From: Bacillaceae bacterium JMAK1
GTDB lineage: Bacteria; Bacillota; Bacilli; Bacillales; Marinococcaceae
Length of the DNA stretch: 64,000 bases
NCBI GenBank assembly: GCA_012970285.1
Contig: JIBW01000004.1
Coordinates: forward strand, 248,001 to 312,000
Direction: 5' to 3'
Positions 27,955 through 36,303 of the stretch are shown one piece after another. Made by a program: the position numbers and the translations under genes. Position 1 is the first letter of the stretch. Each line of letters opens with the position of its first letter. Under the pieces are notes generated by a model, which made no database searches, was not told the DNA's origin, and was given only the letters and a program-made list of their open reading frames with translations.

Positions 27955-28535
27955 ATTGAAGATTAAGGAACTACACTAACGGAAATTTAACGTCACGTAA
28001 ATTGCAAAGGAGCTGAAGATTTTAAGATCAACGGTTTACAAGTATAGGCATGACAATTGATGAGGCTTACGCATAGGGAAGAGAAAGCTGGCTTCCTAAA
28101 AAGACTGGATCATTGTTTGGCTTAAAAAATACACTCATCTAAGTAGCGCTCAAATTCATGACTGGCTTCTAGTGCGCTACCATGACTTAGTGTTCGGGGG
28201 AAGTATGGTTCGGTCGTATGTAACAGAAATTCGTGAAATCTATCAAATTGAGAAAAAGGTCGTCGTTCGTCACTATGGAGTGGATCCTGAACAGCCAATG
28301 GGCAAACAACTTCAAGTCGATTAGGGTGAAACCAAACAGAAGAACACCGGCAACAAGGATTAAACTATACTTTATCGCTGTTGTGCTCGCTCACTTGAGA
28401 TATAAATACATGGAATGGCAGGCGCATCCATCCACTAACAGAGACGCGATTCGTTGTCACGAACATGCTTTTCAGTTCTTCGGTGGATGAACTGAGGAAA
28501 TCGTATTTGACCAGGAACATCTACTCAAGGTAAGT
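27955..28535 (+). mobile_element. Decayed IS21-family istA transposase
   Basis: Pieces of IstA in shifting frames with several stops: KELH*RKFNVT*IAKELKI and RSTVYKY (N-terminal helix-turn-helix), then from about 28150 QIHDWLLVRYHDLVFGGS and MVRSYVTEIREIYQIEKK, then PEQPMGKQLQVD (first catalytic Asp of the DDE domain), KLYFIAVVLAH-like and YKYMEWQAHPS, and HEHAFQFFGG. The rest of istA and all of istB are missing. Clearly dead. Confidence 0.83.
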
Positions 28536-28604
28536 GCATATAACTGTGTAGTCTAGATAACAGTAATGGCTGAAAACTAATAGAGACTTGAGGAGGTATT
28601 TACG

Positions 28605-29162
28605 ATGTACCGGGAAATGAAAGCGATATTTGATCGGTCAAATCAAAAATTCTTAAAAAAGAATAAACAGCTAATATTAAATGACGCATCAGAGAGAGCT
28701 TTATGTGGACAATTGATGATGTGTTTAAATGAAGAACTGATATGCGCAGGTTATGGAAAATATTATACCGATGTAGAATATAATAGAAATAAATTTAATA
28801 GTAATAACCAAAACAGACGTAAATCAATAAAAAATGAGAGAAGAGAGATTATATATGTTATATGTGACATTATTGCACATAGTAGAGGAAATAATAAAAT
28901 CCAAGATAACCTAATTGCAATTGAAATGAAAAAAACTAATGGTGGAAATAAAAAAAGCAAATGCACGGATAAAGAGAGGCTTAAGGCACTTACCAGAGAT
29001 ACATACGATGATAACTGGGAATATGATGGCACATCTTTACCTGAACATGTGTGTCGCTATATCTTAGGTGTTTATTATGAAGTTGATATAGTCAATAGAA
29101 TTGTTTCTATAGAATATTACCAAAAAGGTGAAGTTAGAGATACTAATTCGATGAATTTCTAG
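28605..29162 (+). CDS. Unknown protein, possible PD-(D/E)XK nuclease-like fold
   Basis: 185 aa, preceded by GGAGG 11 nt before the ATG. The middle part reads ICDIIAHSRGNN, a short linker and LIAIEMKK, which matches the D...ExK spacing of PD-(D/E)XK-type nucleases (Asp near 87, E-x-K near 105-107). A later KLKALT-like helix (RLKALTRDTYDD) and a hydrophobic CRYILGVYYEVDI strand fit the remaining fold. No known family name comes to mind. AT-rich and flanked by IS21 debris, so probably an accessory gene. The nuclease idea is inference from two short motifs. Confidence 0.5.
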   Translation: MYREMKAIFDRSNQKFLKKNKQLILNDASERALCGQLMMCLNEELICAGYGKYYTDVEYNRNKFNSNNQNRRKSIKNERREIIYVICDIIAHSRGNNKIQDNLIAIEMKKTNGGNKKSKCTDKERLKALTRDTYDDNWEYDGTSLPEHVCRYILGVYYEVDIVNRIVSIEYYQKGEVRDTNSMNF

Positions 29163-29415
29163 AATAGTCTTTTCTTAGTTAAGCGAAAATTAGTAACTTC
29201 ACAATCCAATGTGTTAGTAAGAAGAAGTCCACATCACCGCGTAATATTTCCAAAAGTAAGAATTTATATTCTCATTAAAATTATACATAATTTGTCGTAT
29301 ACTGTAAGAAAGAGGCTTTTTTCTTAGATACATAGTATGAGAATTTACGTAGCAACGAGTGAAGGTGAAGAGCTTCTAACGTTTTACACTTTATATTACG
29401 AAAGGGGAAAATTAA

Positions 29416-30606
29416 GTGAAAAAACTTAAAGAACTAACTTTTATAGGGGTGCTTGGGGCAGTAGCACTCCTTGCGACTCCTCAGCAATCGTCGGCATTAG
29501 ATTGGATTGATTGCCACTCAGAAGGTGAAGGTCCCATTTTTCTAGATGTTTGTTTCGATGATCCACATTCTTCTGCAATCCGAGACATGAAAAACCGTGG
29601 GGTCATTACCGGCTATTCAAACGATCATTACTACCCAATGGACCCGATCGTTCGTGGCCAAGTGGCAACGATGTTTACGCGTGCGTTTGATCTTGACGTC
29701 CCCGATACAGTGTCGAGAGATTTATACACGGATGTCAGAGCACACCATCACTATGCACCTGTTATCTCAGCAGTAATGGATGCAGGTATTATGGTCGGTC
29801 GTTTCAATAACACTGTGTTTGATCCATCTGCAAATATTTCACGCCAACAAATGGCTACGACACTTATTCGTGTGTTGGAAATGAACGGTGTAGAAATCGT
29901 AGAAGGCAATATGGACGACGTTACAGACATCGAAGATGCGTATGAATCACATCGTGAAAACATCGCAGCGTTGAACGCTTATGGCATCACACAAACCACT
30001 GACGGAGCGTTTCGACCACAAGATTCCGTAACACGGGCACAAATGGCGTCATTCTTTGAACGAACGTTCGCGGTATTAGTCACAGAAACCATGGGTTTTG
30101 AAAGTCTTGAAATGATCGATCCGAATACATTCCATCTACATTTTTCAAGGGATATTTCCGATAAAGAATGGAGCCGTCATGACATTGGGTTTGGACCTAC
30201 TCCAGAAAGTGTTGAAGTTGTAGGACCAACAACGCTAGAAATTAAAATTGAAACAGCTTTAAATTATGATAGGCAACTACGAGTGCATTATAAAGGTGAA
30301 AGAACAACGATTAGTTATCAGCGTGAACCATCTGCACTAACAAACCTTGAAATTGATACGAGTGGTGGACAGATTACGATTAGTGGCGAGATTCCTGGCG
30401 CACCAGACGATACAAACTTCTATATTGATATTCATTATGGTGATGGTAGAGGATCAGCTGTCCATGCAGATGAAACGACTGGATTGAGGTTAGAAGATGG
30501 GAAGTTTACTGCTCATTTTCCTGACATGGAACCAGGAGAGTACTGGGTCTTAATTGATGCACGACCAAATTATGGGTCTGAAGAAATTGATGTTGTTGTA
30601 GATTAA
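29416..30606 (+). CDS. Secreted protein with three SLH (S-layer homology) domains
   Basis: 396 aa. The signal peptide (MKKLKELTFIGVLGAVALLA) ends near SSA. SLH 1 at about 35-90 (FLDVCFDDPHSSAIRDM... YPMDPIVRGQVATMF), SLH 2 at about 98-150 and SLH 3 at about 158-210 (YGITQTTDGAFRPQDSVTRA). Such domains bind pyruvylated wall polysaccharide and hold the protein on the surface. The C-terminal 180 residues are acidic and of unknown role. GTG start with AAAGGGG 8 nt upstream. Single-gene unit closed by a strong terminator. Confidence 0.9.
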   Translation: MKKLKELTFIGVLGAVALLATPQQSSALDWIDCHSEGEGPIFLDVCFDDPHSSAIRDMKNRGVITGYSNDHYYPMDPIVRGQVATMFTRAFDLDVPDTVSRDLYTDVRAHHHYAPVISAVMDAGIMVGRFNNTVFDPSANISRQQMATTLIRVLEMNGVEIVEGNMDDVTDIEDAYESHRENIAALNAYGITQTTDGAFRPQDSVTRAQMASFFERTFAVLVTETMGFESLEMIDPNTFHLHFSRDISDKEWSRHDIGFGPTPESVEVVGPTTLEIKIETALNYDRQLRVHYKGERTTISYQREPSALTNLEIDTSGGQITISGEIPGAPDDTNFYIDIHYGDGRGSAVHADETTGLRLEDGKFTAHFPDMEPGEYWVLIDARPNYGSEEIDVVVD

Positions 30607-30640
30607 CTCAGAAAGCATTTCTTGGTTTTAAGAATTTAAT

Positions 30641-30684
30641 AAAGACTGCGCTCTATTCACATTGGATAGAGCGCAGTCTTTATT
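30641..30684 (+). terminator. Strong, probably bidirectional terminator
   Basis: AAAGACTGCGCTCTAT/ATAGAGCGCAGTCTTT, 16-bp perfect stem with a 9-nt loop, T-rich on the plus side. It separates the SLH gene from the convergent acyl-CoA synthetase. Confidence 0.9.
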
Positions 30685-30748
30685 TATGGCACGTTTAGTT
30701 AATAATGTAATACGGTTGTTGTCAGGAAGGGTCTTGAAAGTACACCCC

Positions 30749-32374
30749 TCACTCCCGTAACTTAAACCGCTGAATCTTCCCGCTCGTCGTCTTCGGCAGA
30801 TCATCCAAGAACTCTACTTTTCTTGGATATTGGTGCTTGGATAGGTTCGTTTTCACATGTAGACTTAGTTCTTCACCAAGTTCATCGCTAGGACTGGAGT
30901 GTTTACTTAAGACGACAAAGGCTTTGACGATTTCGCCTTTTTGTTCGTCTGGTTCGCCAACGACAGCTGCTTCTGAGACGGCGGGGTGTTCAAGTAAAGA
31001 GCTTTCGACCTCGAACGGACCGATTCGGTAGCCGGAACTTGTAATAATGTCGTCGGAACGACCTTGGAACCAGTAATATCCCTCTTCATCCTTTAAGGCG
31101 AGATCCCCGGTTAGGAACCACTTTCCGTTTATTTTTTCTGCAGTTTTCTCTTCGTTGTTCCAATATCCTTTAAAATAATAGCCATCGTTCGTTGTATCGA
31201 TAGCGATTTCGCCAACTTCACCGTCACGTGTTGGATTCCCTTGCGCGTCAAGAAGTGAAATGGTAAATCCAGGCGTTGGGAATCCCATGGAGCCGTTTTT
31301 AATCTCCATCGCAATCCCATGGTAATTGTTAATAACCATACCGACCTCAGTTGCGCCGTAATGATCATGAATAGTTATACCAAGATGCTTTTTGAAAAAG
31401 CGGATGACTTCGGCATTGAGTGGTTCTCCAGCGCTGCTTAATTTCTTCACTGATAGCGAATGTTTAGTGATAAGCTCAGGGCCATCTTGTACCATCATTC
31501 GATAGGCAGTGGGTGCATAGGCGAAGTTCGTCACATTGTATTTTGCCATTAAGCGATAATAAGTTTCGCTATTTGGACGACCTTTGTACATGACAATCGG
31601 AATTCCAAAACTTAATGGGTTGAAGATCGAATTCTGCAGGCCATATGCCCATCCAGGATCGGCTCCACCCATAAAGATATCGCCTTCTTCATAGGCAATT
31701 CCGTATTTCGAATACGGGTAAGTGCTGAGTAAAATTTTGTGGGCGTACACGGCTCCTTTTGGCATGCCTGTTGATCCTGAAGTGAATTGAATGACGCAAG
31801 GGTCGGTTAACGATGTTTCTTCAACGTCGTAGTCTACAGGGAATTCATTAATGAGTGAGTGAAAGTCGAGAGAGGGAGTGTCTGGGTTGTCGATGACGAT
31901 GACTTTACTTGAGTGATCAATCGTTGATAGTTTTTTAGATTGTTCATGATTTGTTATGAGGACTTTGCTCTCAACGTTTTCCAACCGGTAAGAAATCGCG
32001 GAGGAGTTGAAAGCTGTAAATAAAGGAACATAGATGGCACCGATTTTCCATGTCGCTAAAACGGTAACAACAAGCTCGATATCTTTACCTAGAAGACATG
32101 CCACTCGGTCACCTTTTTTTACGTTGAGGGACTTTAAGGCATGCGCCAGTTGGTTAGATTTGTCGCGTAACTGTTTGAACGTATATTCGACTTGTTTACC
32201 AAACTCGTTTTCCCAATAAACCGCGATTCGGTTATGATCCTCAGCCCAACGATCACAACATTCGTGACCCATGTTAAACTTCTCTTCTGGATTCCAATCA
32301 AAGGCTTGATAAGCTTCGTCCCAAGAGAATGTTGAATTTAATTGATTGTAGTTCATTTGCTTTTCAGTATACAT
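30749..32374 (-). CDS. Acetyl-CoA-synthetase-like acyl-CoA ligase (AMP-forming)
   Basis: 541-aa ANL ligase closest in layout to AcsA/medium-chain acyl-CoA synthetases. FTSGSTGMPKGAVYAH is the phosphate-binding motif, GADPGWAYGLQN the acetyl/propionyl-CoA-synthetase-type segment, HDHYGATEVG the adenine site, FLTGDLALKDEEGYYWFQGR the A7 region, RSDDIITSSGYRIGPFEVES the hinge and TTSGKIQRFKLRE the C-terminal catalytic Lys. It activates acetate, propionate or a similar acid. GAGGTGATC precedes the ATG. A cre-like site about 90 bp upstream suggests CcpA control, as for acsA of Bacillus. Confidence 0.88.
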   Translation of the reverse strand: MYTEKQMNYNQLNSTFSWDEAYQAFDWNPEEKFNMGHECCDRWAEDHNRIAVYWENEFGKQVEYTFKQLRDKSNQLAHALKSLNVKKGDRVACLLGKDIELVVTVLATWKIGAIYVPLFTAFNSSAISYRLENVESKVLITNHEQSKKLSTIDHSSKVIVIDNPDTPSLDFHSLINEFPVDYDVEETSLTDPCVIQFTSGSTGMPKGAVYAHKILLSTYPYSKYGIAYEEGDIFMGGADPGWAYGLQNSIFNPLSFGIPIVMYKGRPNSETYYRLMAKYNVTNFAYAPTAYRMMVQDGPELITKHSLSVKKLSSAGEPLNAEVIRFFKKHLGITIHDHYGATEVGMVINNYHGIAMEIKNGSMGFPTPGFTISLLDAQGNPTRDGEVGEIAIDTTNDGYYFKGYWNNEEKTAEKINGKWFLTGDLALKDEEGYYWFQGRSDDIITSSGYRIGPFEVESSLLEHPAVSEAAVVGEPDEQKGEIVKAFVVLSKHSSPSDELGEELSLHVKTNLSKHQYPRKVEFLDDLPKTTSGKIQRFKLRE

Positions 32375-32462
32375 AGTCGATCACCTCGGTAGATTTAATG
32401 GATCGTGATAAATAAAATCATATAAGTAGAATCTAATCTAAGGTGTAGAGTACTTTATACAT

Positions 32463-32476
32463 GTTAAGCGCTTACA
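32463..32476 (-). promoter_or_regulatory. cre-like CcpA site upstream of the acyl-CoA synthetase
   Basis: GTTAAGCGCTTACA matches TGWNANCGNTNWCA at all but the first two positions and has the palindromic core TAAGCGCTTA. Located 89-102 bp before the ATG. Confidence 0.4.
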
Positions 32477-32723
32477 AAAATAATAAATTCTTTTTGATAG
32501 TATGAGTAAATGCAGTTCGAACACAACCGCGAATTGATAATTCCCATCTTTCTGTAAATTATAGATGTTAGACTTTGAATGTCAAGTGGGGAATTGAATT
32601 TGTGGTTGAATTTTGTCGTGGAAGTAATAGTATTGATGTACGATTTAATGATCAACCAAACAAAACGTAGATGTTGTAAACAAATATATTTATTTGATGC
32701 CATATCTATTCTAAACAGATTTA
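32477..32723 (-). other. Non-coding rest of the acyl-CoA ligase/DUF262 intergenic region
   Basis: AT-rich sequence between the cre-like site and the hairpin after the DUF262 operon. A 79-codon open frame on the minus strand (32464-32703) has no SD and an unnatural composition; I treat it as chance. Confidence 0.5.
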
Positions 32724-32746
32724 AGCCCTAATATTTTATTAGGGCT
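32724..32746 (-). terminator. Hairpin after the DUF262 operon
   Basis: Perfect AGCCCTAATA/TATTAGGGCT stem with a 3-nt loop, 25 bp beyond the stop codon. The following minus-strand tail TTAAAT is only weakly T-rich, so termination efficiency is uncertain. Confidence 0.5.
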
Positions 32747-32770
32747 AGTTGAATTCTAAAAAATAAAATA

Positions 32771-34603
32771 TTACTGCATCATAGTTTGTTGTTTAATACG
32801 TTTTACTTCACTTACTAAGATTTCAATCATCTCTTCTCCATGTTCACGAGCTATTCTGTTTGTCCATTCACTTTTAACAGTTGCCATAAGCTTGAGCTTA
32901 GGACTTTGATCAATTACATTTCTATAGCTTTCAATTTTCCCTTTAGGTGGTAGGTTTGAGAATTTTGAGTTGTCATGGACTGTTATTAATGCAAGGTTTC
33001 CAAAATGGTCTAAGTCTTTTTTGTCCCAAGAGTTAAATTGAGATTGATCAGGATTTTGTGGGAAAAAGTGTTCAATGGAGTTGCGAAATTGGAAATCCCA
33101 ATCTGATTGGATTGTAACATGTGATTGATCCCGGTAAAGCACATAATCTAAATACGTAAATGCTATACGTGGGATGTCAAAGCCGTTTGTATGTAAGAAG
33201 TCAATTTTCTCTAGCCGCTCTATACAAAAATGTTCTAGCTGGAATATAAGATCTCCAGTTTGCTGCTTAGTTAATTTGAGTCTATCCTTTTGCATAGATA
33301 AAGTTGTTATTAAGTGCTTTAAAGTGTAATGAATCCATTTCATTGTACGTGGTGATGTGAATGTCACACGTAAACAAGATTGTAATTTCCTTAATTGATC
33401 CTGCTCAATTGTGAACGTAGCTTTGTATCTCGGTATTTTTGCTTTTTCTGGTTTTGTATGAAGCTTTTGCAACGACCATTTCCCATCATCAGAGTAGGTC
33501 GGTAAATATTCCCGCTTTATAATATACGTATCAAAAAGAACACGAGCATAAAGCAATTGATAAATAAACTTCTTTGCAGAAGTGGTATTTTTGAAATTAC
33601 GATCTAAGTTCTTTAGTAAATGTTGGTCGTTTAACATCTGTTCTTCTTTTTCGTCGTCTTCTTGGAGACTTACGGCGTTTACTTGAAGTAAGAAGTTCGG
33701 GAAACTCATAATTGACTCGAATCGGGTAGACTCTTTTACAGGTTCTTCTTGTATAATTTGAGAAGGTGATTGTTGCGATTGTAAAATTTCTAATAAAGAA
33801 GATCGCTGCTTAGATTGAGGCTTAGCTCCAAATTGCTCATAGGCAGATAAGAGTTCGTCAAAGTTGTTATATGCAAACGTTGTCCAAGTGCTACCGAAAA
33901 GCAGATCCCTTAATTTAACATCGAAGTTCATTTGAATATAATTGTTCATGTTTGAACAAGCGTCCCAAATTAATGCGGCTAAGCTTTTTTCTTCCTCAGA
34001 GTGAGAGAATTGACTTAACAGTTTCCCTTTTGCTACTTCGTGTAATTCGAGTTGTTCTCCTCGATTATTCATAATTTCAAAGTAATGGTTTAAATCCGTA
34101 TCTGGCGGTACTTGTACTTGGAGAATCTTTACAGATTGAAGTTTAATGATAAATTGCTTGGTCTGTTCATCTGAAAAAGTATTTAAGTAATTCTCTATTG
34201 TCGAGTAACCTTGGACAATTTCTTCTGTATAGATTCCTCGATTCAACGCGGTTATATTTTTTAGGTTAAGTAATGTCTGATTTGAACGTTTACGTGCTTC
34301 AAATTCGAGTGGAAGATTAATTAGAACTTCCAAATAGGTTAACAAAATGAAAAGCGTTGTTAGACGTTGTTGTCCATCAATTACCTCTAACTTTCCGTCT
34401 TTTCTTTTATTAACGATAATCGTGCCAAGAAAGTAATGATCGCTATTGTCGTTAACTTCAAAGTAAGAAATGTCATTCAATAACATTTCAATTTCAGCTT
34501 GTCCCCAAGCATAATTACGTTGATAGATGGGTATTACATATTCGTGATTAGTAAAAAGTTCATGAACTGACTGCTGTACTAGGTTCTGAGTCATTGTCAT
34601 CAT
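32771..34603 (-). CDS. DUF262-DUF1524 (GmrSD-like) putative nucleotide-dependent nuclease
   Basis: 610 aa. The N-terminal DUF262 (ParB/GmrS-like NTPase) has YQRNYAW at 27-33, VIDGQQRLTT at 74-83 and the FEIMNNRGEQL motif at 175-185. The C-terminal DUF1524 HNH-type nuclease shows SIEHFFPQNP (His 512), GNLALI near 534 and HDNSKFSNLPPKGK. GmrSD, SspE and BrxU share this two-domain plan and cut modified or phage DNA. Start ATG 34603 has GGAGGT 5 nt upstream and lies 44 bp inside the upstream partner gene, so the two are translationally coupled. The length is typical for a complete fused protein. Antiphage function is inferred from the family. Confidence 0.88.
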   Translation of the reverse strand: MMTMTQNLVQQSVHELFTNHEYVIPIYQRNYAWGQAEIEMLLNDISYFEVNDNSDHYFLGTIIVNKRKDGKLEVIDGQQRLTTLFILLTYLEVLINLPLEFEARKRSNQTLLNLKNITALNRGIYTEEIVQGYSTIENYLNTFSDEQTKQFIIKLQSVKILQVQVPPDTDLNHYFEIMNNRGEQLELHEVAKGKLLSQFSHSEEEKSLAALIWDACSNMNNYIQMNFDVKLRDLLFGSTWTTFAYNNFDELLSAYEQFGAKPQSKQRSSLLEILQSQQSPSQIIQEEPVKESTRFESIMSFPNFLLQVNAVSLQEDDEKEEQMLNDQHLLKNLDRNFKNTTSAKKFIYQLLYARVLFDTYIIKREYLPTYSDDGKWSLQKLHTKPEKAKIPRYKATFTIEQDQLRKLQSCLRVTFTSPRTMKWIHYTLKHLITTLSMQKDRLKLTKQQTGDLIFQLEHFCIERLEKIDFLHTNGFDIPRIAFTYLDYVLYRDQSHVTIQSDWDFQFRNSIEHFFPQNPDQSQFNSWDKKDLDHFGNLALITVHDNSKFSNLPPKGKIESYRNVIDQSPKLKLMATVKSEWTNRIAREHGEEMIEILVSEVKRIKQQTMMQ

Positions 34604-35912
34604 GTACTACCTCCGGATTGATGATTTTCAATTTGCTTTTAACAGGAATAAGGCTTTTTTGCTCTGTTCTCACTGTTTTTACAGGATCAAGAATGAGTTG
34701 ATTAAATTCATCAGCGGAGTTCATTTCAGAGATGCGTTGGAAGAGTGGGAAATGTGAATTAATTTTGTCCTTATCAGAAGCACAAGCATAATTGTTAATC
34801 GTTTTTAGTGTTAGGTTTTGCATCACCAACCGAATAGAATACGCCCACGTATACAATTTGAACACAGTGGATCTCGTAAGGGCATCGATTGAAAAGCGAT
34901 CAGCGGTTAGAAGTAAACTACAAATAAACAAACGCTTCGCATACGTATTTCCTGTTCCATCCATAGGTAGTTCCTCTGATGAAAATATTGTTGTAAGTTT
35001 TTTTTCAATATCTTTTAGTAATGTATCGTAATAAGATACAAAATCAAAAAAACGTTTCCCGGCAATTACTGGTTGTGTTAATTGGAAAGCATATAAGTTC
35101 ACATTTGCTAAATGGCGAAAAGGGCTCGTATTAAACTGTTCAATATAGATATGGGATGCAAGGTGATACTTCGCATATCGATACGTTGTATCTGCTCGAA
35201 TTCCTTTAAACATATTAATATTAGATGTATCAAAATTAAGACCATTGCGTCGTTTTATCCATTGCATTGTCGGGTATAGAAAATCGGCAAATAAAGACGC
35301 AAGTTCACGTTGATTCATCCCTTCCCAATGATCGACAATTTCTAGTAAACCACCTTCTTTTGAAACGTTCATTTCTCGTAAATGATAGGCTTTCAATAAA
35401 TCATGAGGAGTCAGAGCCTTGCCTCGACTGTTCTGGGAATCAAAAAATTGAAAAGCTTCTTGTTCAGAGTCTGTCACTACTTTTACGATAGTACAGTTAT
35501 GTTCGATGTATTGAATAAGGTCATCCAACTTATTTTCGGAAAAATCATTTTTCTTTTGTGTAAACAACTGGTTATTTAGCTGTATGGCATGCTTTGATAT
35601 GTAGTCATATTCTTCAAGTAAAAGAGAGAAGTTTCTTTTGTTGTTACTGAGAGTATTAAGCAAAATGGTTAAGGTTGTTAGACGTTGTTGGCCATCTACT
35701 ATGTTATACGTATTATTACTATCTTTGTGCAGAATAACAGTCCCTATTCGGTATTCGCTTATATGATTTTTAAATGCATGAAGAATATCATCAAGAAGCA
35801 TATTTGCAGTAGGAACTTTCCACTTGTACGAGCGCTGATATTCTGGGATCCGTAAGTTTAAATGCAAAAGTTCTTGAATTGATACAATTTGTGATTCTTT
35901 TAACATCGACAT
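34560..35912 (-). CDS. DUF262-only partner protein without nuclease domain
   Basis: 450 aa. It repeats the NTPase motifs of its partner: RIPEYQRSYKW at 21-31, IVDGQQRLTT at 71-80 and FFDSQNSRGKAL at 156-167. The rest is helical, and I find no DUF1524 (no EHxxPQ or NxxLL...N pattern). The tail (residues 420-450) is hydrophilic and its coding sequence overlaps the start of the nuclease-bearing gene by 44 bp. It starts at ATG 35912 (AAAGGAT 4 nt upstream) or 35906. Likely a sensor or regulatory subunit that pairs with the 610-aa protein through the common fold; this is inference. It is first in the operon. Confidence 0.85.
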   Translation of the reverse strand: MSMLKESQIVSIQELLHLNLRIPEYQRSYKWKVPTANMLLDDILHAFKNHISEYRIGTVILHKDSNNTYNIVDGQQRLTTLTILLNTLSNNKRNFSLLLEEYDYISKHAIQLNNQLFTQKKNDFSENKLDDLIQYIEHNCTIVKVVTDSEQEAFQFFDSQNSRGKALTPHDLLKAYHLREMNVSKEGGLLEIVDHWEGMNQRELASLFADFLYPTMQWIKRRNGLNFDTSNINMFKGIRADTTYRYAKYHLASHIYIEQFNTSPFRHLANVNLYAFQLTQPVIAGKRFFDFVSYYDTLLKDIEKKLTTIFSSEELPMDGTGNTYAKRLFICSLLLTADRFSIDALTRSTVFKLYTWAYSIRLVMQNLTLKTINNYACASDKDKINSHFPLFQRISEMNSADEFNQLILDPVKTVRTEQKSLIPVKSKLKIINPEVVHDDNDSEPSTAVSS

Positions 35913-36303
35913 CGATCCTTTATTTCTTATGAATGGTTTTCTGTTTCCAGCTTATAACAAAATATTAGTATAGGTAAAACTTAAGAGGTAAAAAAATTAG
36001 ACATATACGCAATATTTTCATTGTGATATAGAAAATAGTGAAATTACGAGACCATTGCTCTTTCTGTTTAGACTTATACTTTATCATGAAGGACTGGTTT
36101 GACACGATAAGGTAGGAACAATTCTTTTTACCACTCCTCAATCCCCGTGTCAGACCCCCTAACAAACACCCAACCCTTTCTCACAAACTTTTCTATAATG
36201 AAACTACTGAAAAGAGCAGGAAATCTACTGTGCATTCCGTAATTACATACATAAGTAGATGAGAGCTCTATACCTACCCATACAACGAGAATGGAGTGAT
36301 CCC
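35913..36303 (+). other. Divergent intergenic region DUF262 operon / amidase
   Basis: AT-rich next to the DUF262 start, where its promoter must lie. Further right is a short G/C-skewed motif CCCCGTGTCAGACCCCC (36143-36159), reminiscent of REP-like palindromes seen in some bacilli. TATAAT at 36194-36199 may be the -10 box of the amidase promoter, but no good -35 box is visible. A minus-strand open frame of 66 codons here has no SD and is ignored. Confidence 0.5.

Noticed and set aside
32464-32703. 79-codon minus-strand frame in the acyl-CoA ligase/DUF262 gap
   Set aside because: No SD, no family; it covers the cre-like site and promoter region.
35965-36165. 66-codon minus-strand frame upstream of the DUF262 operon
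   Set aside because: No SD, unnatural Lys/Arg-rich composition, and it would cover the operon promoter.
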